Positions 12,139-25,744 of a DNA stretch of 64,000 nucleotides are shown here, one piece after another. Each line of letters starts with the position of its first letter. Position 1 is the stretch's first letter. The notes beneath the pieces are model-generated. The model did no database searches and was not told where the DNA came from. It worked only from the letters and a program-made list of their open reading frames with translations. Source of the stretch: Theocolax elegans. Taxonomy: Eukaryota; Arthropoda; Insecta; Hymenoptera; Cerocephalidae. Position numbers and translations under genes: made by a program. Location: NCBI GenBank assembly GCA_026168455.1, contig CM047425.1, positions 96,041,580 to 96,105,579 of the forward strand, written 5' to 3'.

Positions 12139-15100
12139 TAGGTACATGTGTTACAATTCAAAATATATTAATGCGTATGTCGAGACTGATAATATTCAGG
12201 TTTGTTACGATGACTAACAGATTTTGCGCAATAATGCAGTTTTCGTCAAGGTAAAACTCTCGTTTATTGTCAAGCTCTGCAATGAAACGAAACGATTCGA
12301 AAGAAAGTTAACCAGCCGCGGAACACCAAAGTAAGTAACTAGAAAAATGCGTAAAACGGTTAACCGAACTTTCCCATGCACGAAACGCACGACCGATCGC
12401 TCAAAGAAGTGTACAATCGCGTTAACCTACAAAGTAGCTAAAGTAAAAAAAAAATACTACATAAGCCTCTCCGCGATTAAACGAAGAATAAAGTTAAAGG
12501 TATACGTATATATATACGCAACACCCACTACGTGTACGCGTAAGAGGAATTTCCCATTCAGTCAACGCTTGGTATACGCTTAGATTATATATTCCGGAGG
12601 GGCGTTTGTGCGACTGGACAACACAACACACACGCGAGAATCAATTCGAGAGTGTACGCGCACGCGCGCATACACGAAAAGTTATAGGTATAAGTATACC
12701 CGAATTGTATATTGGAGCCTGGAGGTCGATGCTCTTATATATACGTTCATATTCTAATGGTTTTAATTTTTTTTGAACGGAGAACTAAGTTCTAGTAAAC
12801 GCTACTACTTATATACGAAAAATCGAGAAACAAACTTGAAAAATTATAAAAATTACTATATATTGTACGTAGTAAAATTTATAAGTTTTGGGAAAATTTA
12901 ACTTACATCTTTTGTAGTATTTGTCTACTCCGACTCTCGATCGCTCAATAACGTGGTTAATATTTACTAAATTTTTTTTCTCTTCGCGGAAATATGTATA
13001 TGTATAGTTTGACTTTTTTACAGTATAACGCTTGTAGCGGTATTTATTTTGTAAAATCGTGTTTTAACGCAAAATATTACAACTTACGTATAGATACTGA
13101 ACAATATGATGAATAATATATATATACTTAATCAACTTTAAGTACTTATCAGATAAATTCCAAGCACTTGACTAATTCAGGAATTTTTTTTAATATTAAC
13201 ATATATATACTTACAATATAGACAAAAAGATTAAATGCGAGAATGACCCAAAATATCTCCGTTAGTTATGATCACAGGTTTTAAAAATTATAATGTATGC
13301 AATTTCAATAAATAAACTGTAAATTCAAATAATAAATATTTCATTATAAACGTACTACAAAAACGTTTATTCACATGTGAATTTCTCGCGATATGCATAT
13401 TACTGTTTATGTAAGTCTCTTAAGATATTTTCATATATACTAGGCACGTCTATATAATTTTATACATAATTAAGTAAAAGTTTATTACGCGAACAAAATT
13501 CAGTTTCAGTTTACTACTATTTTCTTTTAGAAATGTTTAAATCTTGTTAAGTTGAATGTTTAAAAACTTGTATTTCTAAGTCCATTTAGTACAAAGTGCA
13601 CATACAAATCGTTAAATAATATAACAAGTATGTTACGTTCTATATTTGTGTATAGAAACCATATTTTTATCGAAATGAATAAAAATACAATTCAAAGTAA
13701 TATACCTACTTGAGTTAACGTTTTTCATGAAAATTAAAAAATTAGCAATCTTTGAATAGAGTCGATTGTTTCTTACAACACGCGACATTGTCTGCGTCAG
13801 ATTTTGAAATTAAATTACAGCCTTTCTCCCTTTTCATTCAAACATTGTTAATCCCGCATGTTTCGAAAGTTACATAATTAATAATGTTATTTAAATAAGG
13901 ACTATTTTCATAATTACAACTTTGCGTAACAATATTAAATTACGTTTAATGATGAAGTACAAAGGAAACTTAAAAATGTTTTGTGCATATGGACTTGCTC
14001 ACTCATACCGGTACATATATCGATGTAATGTTAATAATAATATAAATAATAACGCCAGATTAAAAGAGAATTTTTTTTATTAATCTAATACTCGGAAACT
14101 TATTTGTACTGAAATAACAGTATGTTCAAAGGTATATAGACCTAATATTGAGCTAAAACTGTAAGTATTCCGATAATAAAAATAAATACATGCACATGTA
14201 TATTGAAAATCAATATACATTCGCAATAGCCTATGTAGCTACAACTAAAAACAAAAAATGTAAGAGTAGTAAGCTAGTAAGTAATAAAATGCAAAAATGT
14301 ACCTATTATTCGCCACATTTGAAATTCGTAAAAATGTTTCGGAAATAATAAGTAACTGAAAATATGAGTAATTCATAGATCGACCTAAAAAGTATTAGTT
14401 GAAATAGAGTAAACTGATATTAAAAATCGAATAAAAAATTCAACGAATCTAGGTTGCCCGGTCCAAAAACACCTGTCCATAAAACTCAAAGTAAGTAAAT
14501 AAAGCAAAGCGATCACCTAAACAAATTCTCTTCCGCGTTGAGCTCGAGCGTTGCATAGTATATACAGGTATATTAGACCTTTAAGTTACCTCGAGCTCGC
14601 GCCTTCGTCTCTAGATATCTTACTCCTTCTTTTCCCCTGTTGCGCCGCCTCGAGGAAAAGTCAGTCTCTCGAGCCTCTCGACTCTTCGAGCCAGTGACTG
14701 CGCGACGACCGAATTGCGCGGATCTCGTTCTCGTTTAGCTCGTGCGCGCGAGTCCTAATACATATTGTACATTAAAACGAGCAATTGCTTCTTCTCTTCG
14801 GGCGTATTTTTTATTCGAAAAGTAAAAAACGCATCTAGAGGAGGTTCAACCGCGTATAGCGATGGAAGAGGTCGCCGTTACGTTACGATTGTTGCAGCTG
14901 ACTGGGCACATTCCTTACCGCGAGAAATCGATCGGTTTCCGATCGTTTTCACTCGACGTGTAAGGTTAGTCAGTTAGTTATATATACACGTACCAGTTCT
15001 ACCGTGCAGGACGAATAAACACCTTATAATTATTTATCTTACCCCGGAAATCGAAAGTCATCGGACGCAACTAGAAAGTGCTTACACAGAAAAGTGAAAA

Positions 15101-16205
15101 CGCGCTCGGGTGAACAAGTCACAGTTTCTTGTAGGATGATGGTGTTGTTGATGATGAGCCAGGCCCCGAGAGTTCGAAATGGAACGAGGCCTGGCACGCG
15201 CGCAACGCGAATACACAATGCGCGGGTGTACATATATATGTATACATACACTTATATGTATAATATACATACATAACATACATGTGGACCAAAGCTGTGT
15301 TTTCAATAAATATGCGTTGTACATATGTAATGCGCCTGCTTTCTTTCTTCGTCTCTTGATTGAGTTGCGCGATTATTTAGCTATCTTTTTCCTTCGCACC
15401 TCTGCTCTCTGCCTTCCTTTCTCTCAAGTGTTTTGTCTATAATATGTACGTATATATATGTATATATACGTATATTGTTATGTTGATGTTGAAACTATGA
15501 CGTCACGCCGATCGCCCACGTGGTCTTAAGCTCGCGGGAGTTTTGATTTACCGATTGCGCCTGTAGATTCCTAATATAGGTGGCGAAAAAATAACGAGAA
15601 AGATAGGATGATCGATGATATATAAATATTATTCAGATCTTATTTATTTTTCAGGGAATATTAATTGTAAACTTTTCTTACAATATTGTTCTTTAGTGAA
15701 AATAATAGATCAATATTTTGAAAAATATTCAAGTAAACATTATGTACAGAGTGTTATGTATGTAAAGTAGAGTAAACCATTTTTCAAACAAGGAAACAGT
15801 TTAAAATGAATTGAATGTCAAATAATATGAATATCACATAAAAATAAAAGTAATTTTAATTATTTTGTTAATATAATTCCTTTTCATAAATTACACACTA
15901 AAATGTTTTTATAAAATGACTAGTTTTATACATATAAGTTCGGTAAACTTGAAATTTAAAAATATATTTTCTTGTATTAGAATAAAATATATATTATTAT
16001 GTGTGATACTCACTTTGGATGAAACATATGATTATGTAGTGCTATCTAGTATCTTTAAATTAAATTTCCAATAGAGAACTTTATATATGCATTCATTTTT
16101 GTCAGTTATTTTAATAACTTTTTAAACATTTGTACAAACTAAAGAATAAAATAATTTAATAAGTATATATTTTATAATGTGAACTTGTTAATTTGTGTTT
16201 TTCAG

Positions 16206-19200
16206 GTGCCTGCAAAACAGTAACAATGATGGAAGATCCACAAACTCCAGGTTCAGATTGCAATTCCAACCCAGCGAATGATCCTCAGGATCTCGTTGGT
16301 TCGGAATTCATTCAAGACAACATGGATTACCAATGGTTCATAGACTACAGGTGATTTATTACCTTTTTTCTTACATCCTTAATGTATAACCCACCAACTT
16401 CTTAACACCAGGCACGGTCATTGTGCTCCAATACTATTTTTAGTACCCAGTCTCAAAAAACGTATTTCATATGTTACAGAGATGGAGGGTTACATGTTCA
16501 TCCTAGTGTACTATCCTCTCTCTCAGTCTCGTATACTAAAGACGATCTTGGTTACTACGATGACCTGGCTAGAAATCTTGATGCCAATCTGGCAGAGGTT
16601 GACATGGAAAGCTTTAGAACTGCAGACATACATACGCTACTTACAGCTTTGCCTGTTATGTGCACAGATCCAGTTCAACACTCAGAAGTAAGTGGACATA
16701 TTTTAAGAAATTCTCAATATTTATTATTCATTTTGCGTTGCAAAAATTTATCATCCACAAGATAGCATATATAGCTGTAAAAGTGTAAAAAATAAATGAG
16801 TTTAACTGAATATGTAGAATGATTTTACAATATTCTACTATGGAATTTTAATAGAGTAGATTATCTATATGTATTCCTAATTATAACCCTAAAGTCTATC
16901 AATTATAAGAAGTGATAAATTGATGTCAAAATGAAAAGTAATTATTTTTTTTTGAAAATGTGTTGTTTCCATTAATATTGGCTCTTAATAATATGCTAAT
17001 GAAATTCATCAATTACTCCTATGGCAGTTTAACTACCAACGAGAAAGGTTTGCCAGTATATCTGGCTCAGTGATGGAAAAGCTCGACATCTGTTCCTCCA
17101 TTAGTCCTCGAGCTAGCAGCCAGGTACGACGATGGTCCTATTTCGATTAAGCGAGTGATTCTTCACGTGCTTTATATTTGTTTCACTATACTGTCCTCAT
17201 AAATTTTAGGATTAATTGACATAACAGTACTAAATTTGAGATAAAAGGAATAAAAATGATTGCCCTTTTGTTGACAAGAGCCAGTTTATTGTTTTGAAAC
17301 TTTTTTTGAAGACGTCTAGCTGGATTATGTTAATATAGTCACTGCATGCCTATTTCAGAAAGCTTTACACTTATAGTTAGCCTAAAAGTTCATTGTATTA
17401 TTATTTGTTGTCATTTTATTCAAGCATATGGGAAACACTTGCATAATTAGATAAATAATTTTATGCTTCTTAATAGTAGAAAACTTAAATATAATATGTT
17501 TACATTGTTATAGTTTGCTAATTACATAACTTTTTAAAGCTATTTTTAAAAAATTTAGAATATTTTTTTATTCTTCTTGAATTTCTACTAATAACTATTG
17601 TCCCATATCCTTGAAAAGTAAACAATAATAAAATCTTCCACAGAATAGTAAACTACAGCAATAAACTCACCAGGAAGCTATATAATTATTATAATTACAT
17701 AAAATGCATGGCTGAACTTATTATATACCTATATTTACAAAAGATTTAAAACCTCTAAAGCTAAGTTTCATACACGAAAAATCTTCTACAAAAAAGTATA
17801 AATTTTATGATGATTACTATATCAAATTCAAATTAATCAATATATTACTATTTCTATTAGGATGAAATTATGCTTTAAAAAATTGTGTAATAATTTAATA
17901 GTAAACTTTTAAAAGCTCATTACTTAATATTTTAATTGTCTGTATTCCATTGTTTATAATTAAGTATTCTTTAAATAGGTGATAAACTAAAGATTTAAAT
18001 AGTTATTCTCTGCACTCCATTGTTAATTTGAATTAATTTAAATAACAATAATCTATTAAAAAATTTGAATTATACATTGCATGAATGAACCAATTAAATA
18101 TTTATAGATATTGGCATATTTACGTTACATTTATCAAAACAAAAATTTTCTCAAATAGATTTGAATTTCAATTATCTTCGTAGCTGTCAAAGATTTATCA
18201 ATTTTCAAAATTCTTATCAGAATGATGTCACCTATACGAAAACATGCTGAGTGCGTGTAAATGATGTATAATATGCACACATTTATGCAATAAGTTATAT
18301 GAAACATAAATGTTGACGAACGCTTTTTTTTCTGTATAAACTAAAATAATAATTGTTAAAAATAAATATTTTATTTAATTTCTAATTAAAGTTTACTATT
18401 AATTTACCAATGAGAGAAGAAAGTACAGTTTTAGCATTATGATGTGTATCTATGTAATAAAGTCTCATTGACATTTACCGTGATTAAGTATAAGGAAACT
18501 TCGAATTTCGAAAATAGTCATTAATTTTATGTATATGTACATAAAAAATTGCTTTTAGCAAAATATTAAATTTTTTTCGAAATTTTAAAATTAACAATAT
18601 TTAGTTGCGTTTAATAATTAAGTTAGTATTTATAATTTGCGACTGAAAATTGCCGACAAAATGTTATTTATTTTTTTTAATAAAAAAGAAGCTTTTTCTG
18701 ATTGTAATATTGACTGGCTCTATCATATATTGATGTAAATCCTGATTATAAATAAAATTAATGACAAATTTTAGAGTTTGAGATATCCAAAAATATGCTC
18801 GAAGATTAAAATATTATGTGGCATAATTTTAATTAAAGTATTTATATATCTATGCAACTCCTAGTAAAATATTTAAAAAATATACGTATAAATAAACCTA
18901 ATTTTGTTATTAAATAAAAACATTTTAGACAATTCACAAATAATTTACGTGAATCATTCTAACACGGATTATTAACGATAAAATAATAAAGAAGAGAGTG
19001 TAAATAAATGCTCGACTTATGTACTCGCTTCTCTCTCGATTGTACATCCGTGTAAATTGGCTCGAAAAGGTGTTCATTAATGTTGTAACGAGGAGCATGG
19101 CTGTTGAAAAAAAGTCAATTTATTAAAAACGAATGAAAAAAAAACTTTTGAATACAAATAGACGCTCATCGAAAGGCATATAAATCCAAACAAAAGTAAA

Positions 19201-22200
19201 TACATAACTACAAAAAAATATACGGAAAGAATCACAAGTTTTGTCCTCATTTGATAGCTAACATACCATGTATTCCCTTCTGTTTATGCTCGGAAACATC
19301 AAGGGTGAGGATTCAGCATGCTCTACCACAGACACAATATCGATCTGTAAATCATCGCTCCTATTTTCACCGGTTAAGGAAATGCCGGTATTACCTCCAG
19401 GTGGTAGTTATAGCGTCGATTCTCTTGATTGCGAGGATATGCTTATCACATGTCAGACCAACAACAAAAATAACTACACGATCGCTTTCGAGGGCAGTAT
19501 CGCGATGTACTCCGATGGTTCTCAAGATTTTGATAACCAAGGTATACTTTTATAATGTACAATATGCACTTTAAATACTAATTTATTAACAAGTTAATTT
19601 TACCAACAATTTTTAAAGATACAAAATTGATCCTACTAAAATTTAGACGTAGGCATTATATATTATATAAACGTTTAATTAAACAATTTAAAAATTTGAA
19701 CAGTGCAATCGACGGAAAAGCAGAAAGTCTACAATGTACCAGAATCTTACTACGACAAGGCTCTAAATTTCAAAAATATGATTGATCTATCAATGGCTTG
19801 CTCCGATTCAAAAATTTATACTACCTGGAGCAACCTGAAACATTCATCGATCAGTAAGACGATTACGCGTCATCCATCTGGTAACAATAATACTACACCA
19901 AATTTTCTCCAATCTAATAATATCAGCTCGGGACAACAAATATTATCAAATAAAACAAGATGCCAGAGTTTACCGGATCTTAGGAAGGCTCGAAGAGAAA
20001 ACGAACGTGTTGAGATGCCTCTGAATTTTTCGGTAAGTATTTTAACTATTCCGTTTTCATCCTTTTGAGATAAGAAAGATTAGATTTCGTTGTATTGTCT
20101 GAATGGTTCGGATCTCATGTTTGTGCGGATCGCAAGATTAGTTCCATATATTTGTATTCATGTATTACATTAATTATGAAGTTACTTTCTTACTTACCAC
20201 ATAACACATTACTTTCTACTTAAATATTATTTATTTCTAGAGTATATTTGGATAATTTATTTTTGAACAATAATAAATTTTATTAATATGTATTTTTTCA
20301 ACCCATCTTCAAAGATACACTCGAACTATTATATTAACCCTATCAAAATTACTTTTTATAGGTGGACTCTGGTGAAACGAGCAGTCGTAGCGGTCGATTG
20401 CAAAGTTCAGGCTCGATAATGAGTCGCTCGATGAACGAGGAAAGCTCGGATAGCGTAGGTAATACCCTATCCTCGAACAAGAAACTACAAAACATGAGTT
20501 TAGTACGATTGTTCATGAAACAAAAGAGTATGAGCACGGAAGGTATGAGTCTAACACTCGATCAAACAGATTCGGGAAGCGAAACTGGTTGGCCGATCAG
20601 CAGCAATAGCGAAAGTGGTACAAATACCACGCAAATACAGCGTCTTCAGCGTCAACCTCAAAATCAACAAAATCTTACTGTGCCAGAAAATGATCTCGCT
20701 ATTAAGTGGGTCAAAACAACGGATATTTACAGCGATGGACCTAAAAAATCGATCAATTGCTCTACATCCATGGAGGATCTTCTTAATACATCGAGATCTG
20801 GATCATCCATAACTAGAGATGCTAGTTCGAGGTGTGCAAGATGGAAGGAGACGAATTCAAAGACGACGACGGGAACGCAGGTAATTTAATTTAAATAACA
20901 TTGTTGTGTAGTAAAATGCTGCATTCCTTCTAAAAATTTAGGGATATTAAAATTATTTGAAATGTTATTAATTTTTAAAATTTATCGATTATGTGACGAA
21001 AATATTAAATTTATTAATAAACATGAATTTTTCAATTATCAGGTTATGACGGAAGTAGAAGACAACGGTGTGCAGACATCTATGGCCTATCCCTCACCTA
21101 ATAGTAGCAAAGACTCCACTGATCCTGGATTTCGTGAAACTCTAGTAAATGAAAAACCCGTCTACGTTATTTACCCGAACTATACGTTACCCGACTTGTC
21201 ATTCTTGAATTCAACGGAGTCTCGTTTTGACAAAGTGGCCCTTAAACCCCAAGTGTATGGTAAACGCTCAAGTAAAGCCGGTAGACCTTTTTCCTGCAAT
21301 GATATCGATGTGCTAAAACAGAAAGGATTCGCTCACGTTAAAGATTGGGAATCACTTACGTTCTTACTACCGAATGAGTACAGGAAAATTTTGTATGACG
21401 TACCTGAAGTATCGAAACATGTCAGACAGATAGGCGAAGAAGCATGTAAACCACTTTTTTGTCTTTCCCCACCTATGAGGCATCGAAAGAGAACGTTCAG
21501 CGATATGATACCTAATACTATTGTGTCATCAAGCAGTAGTACTGCAACGCAACCTTCATCAGGATATAGAGGATCTTCTACTATGCTTACCGACTCTTCA
21601 TCGAATCAACAAAATTCTGCATTGGTCAGTATAAAGATATGAAGATATATTAGTATATACATATTTATTCAAAACTTTTCACTTACACAAATTAATAAGT
21701 TAATTCATAATAAATTATAGTACCCACATTATTGAAATCGAATAAATACTAACTTAATTACAATAATATCTACAGTTTATAAAAGAAAGAAGTTCTAATA
21801 AGTGCATTAAATAAAAAAAATTTACAAATGAGAATACTAACAGAAGATCATTTTTACAGGGCAACAATCCGCTGTATTTATACCGTTACGATAGCGTATC
21901 ATCAGAGGCATCAATGGTAGGCCAAGAGAAGTTAGTAACTGGTCGGCAACATATTGGTCAGCAACAACACCAGCGTACGTCACCAAATGCTCCTTGCCTT
22001 CCTAAACGCTCGATTTCGCTTCCACAAGGTACTGATGGGACACCAGCACCACCTAGACCTCCTTTACCACGTAGTATTTTAAGGAAAAATCGAGCTGCAG
22101 CGGTTGCCGCTGGTAAACGTTGTAGTATGTTCGAGATGGACCGTCTTAATGAAATCGAAGCTAGGTACGGTTTCACTCAAGAGAATAAGAGGATGTCATT

Positions 22201-25200
22201 GCAGGAACCCTATTATATGAACAATGATATGCAGTTGCTCAGGCATAATGGTATCATAGACTCAGAAAAAGATATCGATGAAATTGAAGAAGGACAGCGA
22301 TTCGGTAAATGTCAATATTTTTTATTTATATTAAAGTTACGAATTATTTTTATTTTGTTTGATGTAACGAAAATCAATATCACCCCTTCATATAAATTCA
22401 TACACTTTCTTAAATAAAAATTAATACAACATATATTTAGAGTGTATGAATGTGTCTATTTTTAGATAATTAAAATTGTTTTGTTGGCACTCACTACGAT
22501 GTAAGAGTAATATGACCTTGATGAAGATAAAACTTGTTTGAAAAAGAATTTTAAGAATACTACGATAAATTTTGAATTGACTGATATTATAAGTTGGCTA
22601 TTGTTTTTAATAGTTCCTTTTGTCAAGAAGGTGGAATAGTTGAAGTGTTAATTGATTTCATCATTAATCCTATTCAATTTTAAAATTTATTTAAAATATA
22701 ATTTACAGTATAACTTTTAAACTATAGATTGTTAACTATTAATTTACTAAATAATCTCTGCTTTACTTTATGACATTACAGATAGACTAAAAGGTTTAGC
22801 TAATGAAGATTTGGAAAGTAGCAGTGAGGATGTTAAACAGCTGGAAGAATATTTGAAACGCAGTGGATTTTCTTCTCACAGTAGCGATGGTGATACGGGT
22901 AGTGAACACGATTCTGATATCAAATTGCGATCTTGTGTGAGAAGGTTCCTTGCCCTAAAAATGAACCAAGATATGGCTAAAATGATTGACTTGGCCGATT
23001 CCCAGAAAAAGACTGTTAGTTTCGCTGTTAATGGAAAACAGAGATATCACGAAGAAAAGGTAATTAATATTTTGACTGCCTGATTATTTGACAGCTTCCG
23101 TTATTTATAAATTCATAATGGAATTGTTTTGTATTTTAGGCAAATGCAATGGATGAAAAAGAACGCTTGAACGTCAGTGAATCTACAGATATAAATGTAG
23201 AAATGAGGCCTCTAGATTTAGAAGATAAGAAAAGTAAATAGATATTTTTTTATTATAGAATTTAAAAAATTGTAACGAATACTTTCTCGGGTTGTGTTTA
23301 ATTATTAAATGCAAATAGCATTCTTAAATGTATTGGTTCTTACAGAGATGATTTGGTCAGTAAATAAGGCAGTGGATAGTTTATTGAAATTCTGGCATAG
23401 CGAGCCGGTACACAGTCGGCAAGGATATAACGATAAAAGCGAGTGCTCGCAATTGTGTTTAACTCAATTATGTCCTGCACTTTATGCCGTCATGTCTGAT
23501 GGTTTAAAACCTCAACTGAATTCGACGTTTGGTCCAATAGCCAACAGTGTATGGCAGGTTGTAGAGGCATCGTCTCAACAGGGACCTTTAACGAAGACGC
23601 TAAACGATTTGGTACAAAAAATTAACGGAGAAGACTTAATTACCGAGGGCATGCTTAAATTCCATGCTTTCGTATTCGGCTTACTTAAGTAAGTATTTAC
23701 TACGTATATTTTTTAATTGGGAAACAATGTAGTACACGTCAAATCAATTTATTGGCATAAAAATAACGTAAATTAATTATTTTTTATTTCACATTTTATA
23801 CATAACTACCCGTAATGCATAATATGTATATATGCAGCACCGTGATCTCAACTACATCCCAAAATAAGGGCAAACTTGTTATTTTAAGATTGCTTTCTAT
23901 ACGTTTCATCGATCGCTATCACAAGCTTTCCTTTTATTATTCAAACGTCTATCTCACACTTTTAGGTCACGGTGTGGGTACGTAAATGAATTCCTTTTCG
24001 CAATTTTTAAATGATTGTTTTAATTAGTATTAATTCTCATAAAAAAGGTTAATTTTTAAAGACATTGTTGATTAGAAAAATAATGTATTAACTTGATAAT
24101 TTATTAATTACTTTATTAGATTTTAATAATCTGCATATGCTCGTTCAAGTGCTTCGAAATAAACGAATTCGTTTGATTTATTGTATAATTATTTTTATTT
24201 CTCAGTAACTAAAATAACGATCATTATTTTGACTTTTAGCTTGCGAGCACTCGATGCCTGGTTCGCCTATCTATGCACACGTGAATCGATTTTGCGCAAA
24301 CATTACAACAACAACAGTTTATTTGTGGGAGCGTTGGGCTGCGCAACTAATCGCGAGGTTGTCGATGCCTTTTTAAATATTTTAGAGCCTCTTGCCTTCT
24401 GCCCCTTCCAGTTGGATTTATTGTATCAGTACAGACAGTTACACAATAGTTTTGGCCAAGGTAATGTAATCATTGGTGACGCAAAAAAACAAGTTACACC
24501 AAGACCGAGATCTTGCGTTCTTTACGACACGAGACAATACGATGATGAAAAACGGTCAGAAGAAGATGTTAAAAAGCGGTGGAGTCATACACCCCTTAGT
24601 GCTAAATTCCACGTATTTGATAGGCTGGATGATTCTGAAGACTATACCGATAGTCTTGAACATTCGCCATTGAACAAGGCCAGTCCTAGGAAAGCAATTC
24701 CTACGAAGCCACAGTCAAAATTATTAGATGCTAAAGGCAAGTTAAACGATATTGTAACTCATCATAATCAATTTAATTTTCAATTGTTATTTTTTAATTA
24801 TCTTTCTTAGATTTAAAATCTCGAAAAGACGGTGATACGAATACAGGAACAACGTTAGCTGGTGAGAACAAATTCCGAAAACTTCAAGAAAAGTGGGAGC
24901 AGCTTGGTGAACGCGACAATACAAATTCCAAAGATATTCAGAATCCATCTGCAACTACGACTACTCCATCTCCTTCATCTCCTACCCGAACTCCTGGTAA
25001 ATCCAAAATTCCGCGACTCCTTACCTCTCCTATCCGTACTCCATCCAATCTTCCTATTCCAATCAAACCGACCAAATCCCTTTCATGTATCCCATCATTA
25101 AAGAAACCCAGCGTTGCAGCTAAACCGGGAACTGTGCAATCAAACAAGAAAGTCCCAGAGTCAAGAAATTGTAAGGATTCACCAAGACGGACAAGTAGGT

Positions 25201-25744
25201 TGGACCAAGAGAACATAGGAACTCCTAGAACACACTTAACGCGACCGAGTTCATTGCCGTATAAAACGTACGGCACTAATGCAAAAGAGAAAAATACCGT
25301 GTCGCCACACAGGCGAGCGGCTTCCACTTCTCTACCGAGGCCGCATTCCATTGCGGCGCCACCCAGAAATGTGCCATCCAAGCAGACGCCTAAGTATGAT
25401 GATCTTGTAGTGTAGATACTACTATATTTAAAAACAATGAATTAAATTTAAACATATCTTAATTTTATTTATTATATTGCATAATTTACTCAAGTTTAAA
25501 TGACAGTATTATAAATTAATACAAAAATTTACATTACAAGATTAATAAAATAATTTAATTGTTGTTACTTAGGATCGTGCGTACAATGTCCAGTAAGCCA
25601 CAATCCGAGGACGGACATCTATCATTTGGCGAAGGCGAAAAGTTGAAGGTAATACTTGAAGTGGACAGCAAGTGGCTTCTATGTGCGCGAGGCGAGCGTA
25701 AAGGTCTTGTGCCGCGTAATTGCGTTAGGCCCGTGCAGACTTAG
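16206..25744 (+). CDS. RUSC: RUN and SH3 domain protein (RUSC-like adaptor), 14 exons
   Basis: Coding exons read as 16226-16350 (exon from 16206), 16480-16687, 17028-17123, 19304-19541, 19704-20032, 20362-20880, 21043-21624, 21860-22304, 22782-23059, 23140-23233, 23346-23688, 24240-24736, 24811-25411 and 25573-25744; all phases agree. From the Met-Met at 16226 this gives about 1508 residues. A long low-complexity Ser/Pro/Thr-rich region with a proline-rich stretch (PAPPRPPLPRS) comes first. A RUN domain follows at roughly residues 975-1145, with recognisable LRALDAWFAYL. A second basic Ser/Pro-rich linker leads to a C-terminal SH3 domain (EDGHLSFGEGEKL…KGLVPRNCVRPV). RUN followed by a terminal SH3 is the architecture of RUSC1/RUSC2, adaptors linked to Rab and vesicle traffic. 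The intron after 24736 begins with GC instead of GT. The junction before the SH3 exon is ambiguous: donor at 25394 or 25412, both in frame. Reading straight through exon 13 stops at 25415 and would drop the SH3. The ATG choice is provisional, because the frame is open back to the acceptor at 16206. Confidence 0.88.
17124..19303 (+). other. Large intron of the RUN/SH3 gene
   Basis: AT-rich, no exon recognised. The following exon at 19304 is preceded in frame by an ATG at 19268 (MYSLLFMLGNIKG), so a shorter isoform starting inside this intron is possible. A somewhat GC-richer patch at about 18990-19100 could hold its promoter, but nothing decides this. Confidence 0.5.
24737..24810 (+). other. 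GC-AG intron
   Basis: A 74-base intron has donor AAAG|gcaagt and acceptor cttag|AT. Using the only nearby GT (gttaaa, five bases on) puts a stop after a few codons in the next exon. The GC donor keeps phase 1 and opens the whole 600-nt next exon. AG|GCAAGT is the known consensus of GC-AG introns. Confidence 0.85.

Larger units (their letters stand above)
8857..16205. other. Noncoding region upstream of the RUN/SH3 coding exons
   Basis: No gene recognised. Contents: a (TA)n tract at 8949-8967, a foldback element at 9012-9262, long AT-rich DNA from about 9.3 to 11.3 kb and 12.8 to 14.4 kb, a CA/CG microsatellite at 12113-12138, and CpG-rich islands at about 12290-12720 and 14520-15240. A CRE palindrome (TGACGTCA) lies near 15498. 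The 14.5-15.2 kb island, with CTCGAG-rich sequence and gttagtcag-like initiators, is the best candidate for a proximal promoter of the 16.2 kb gene. The sequence alone does not fix a transcription start. Confidence 0.4.

Noticed and set aside
14765..15442. Overlapping 60-90 codon frames near the RUN/SH3 upstream island
   Set aside because: They overlap in different frames and strands, contain microsatellite-like Tyr/Ile runs and show no domain. More likely promoter or 5'UTR sequence.
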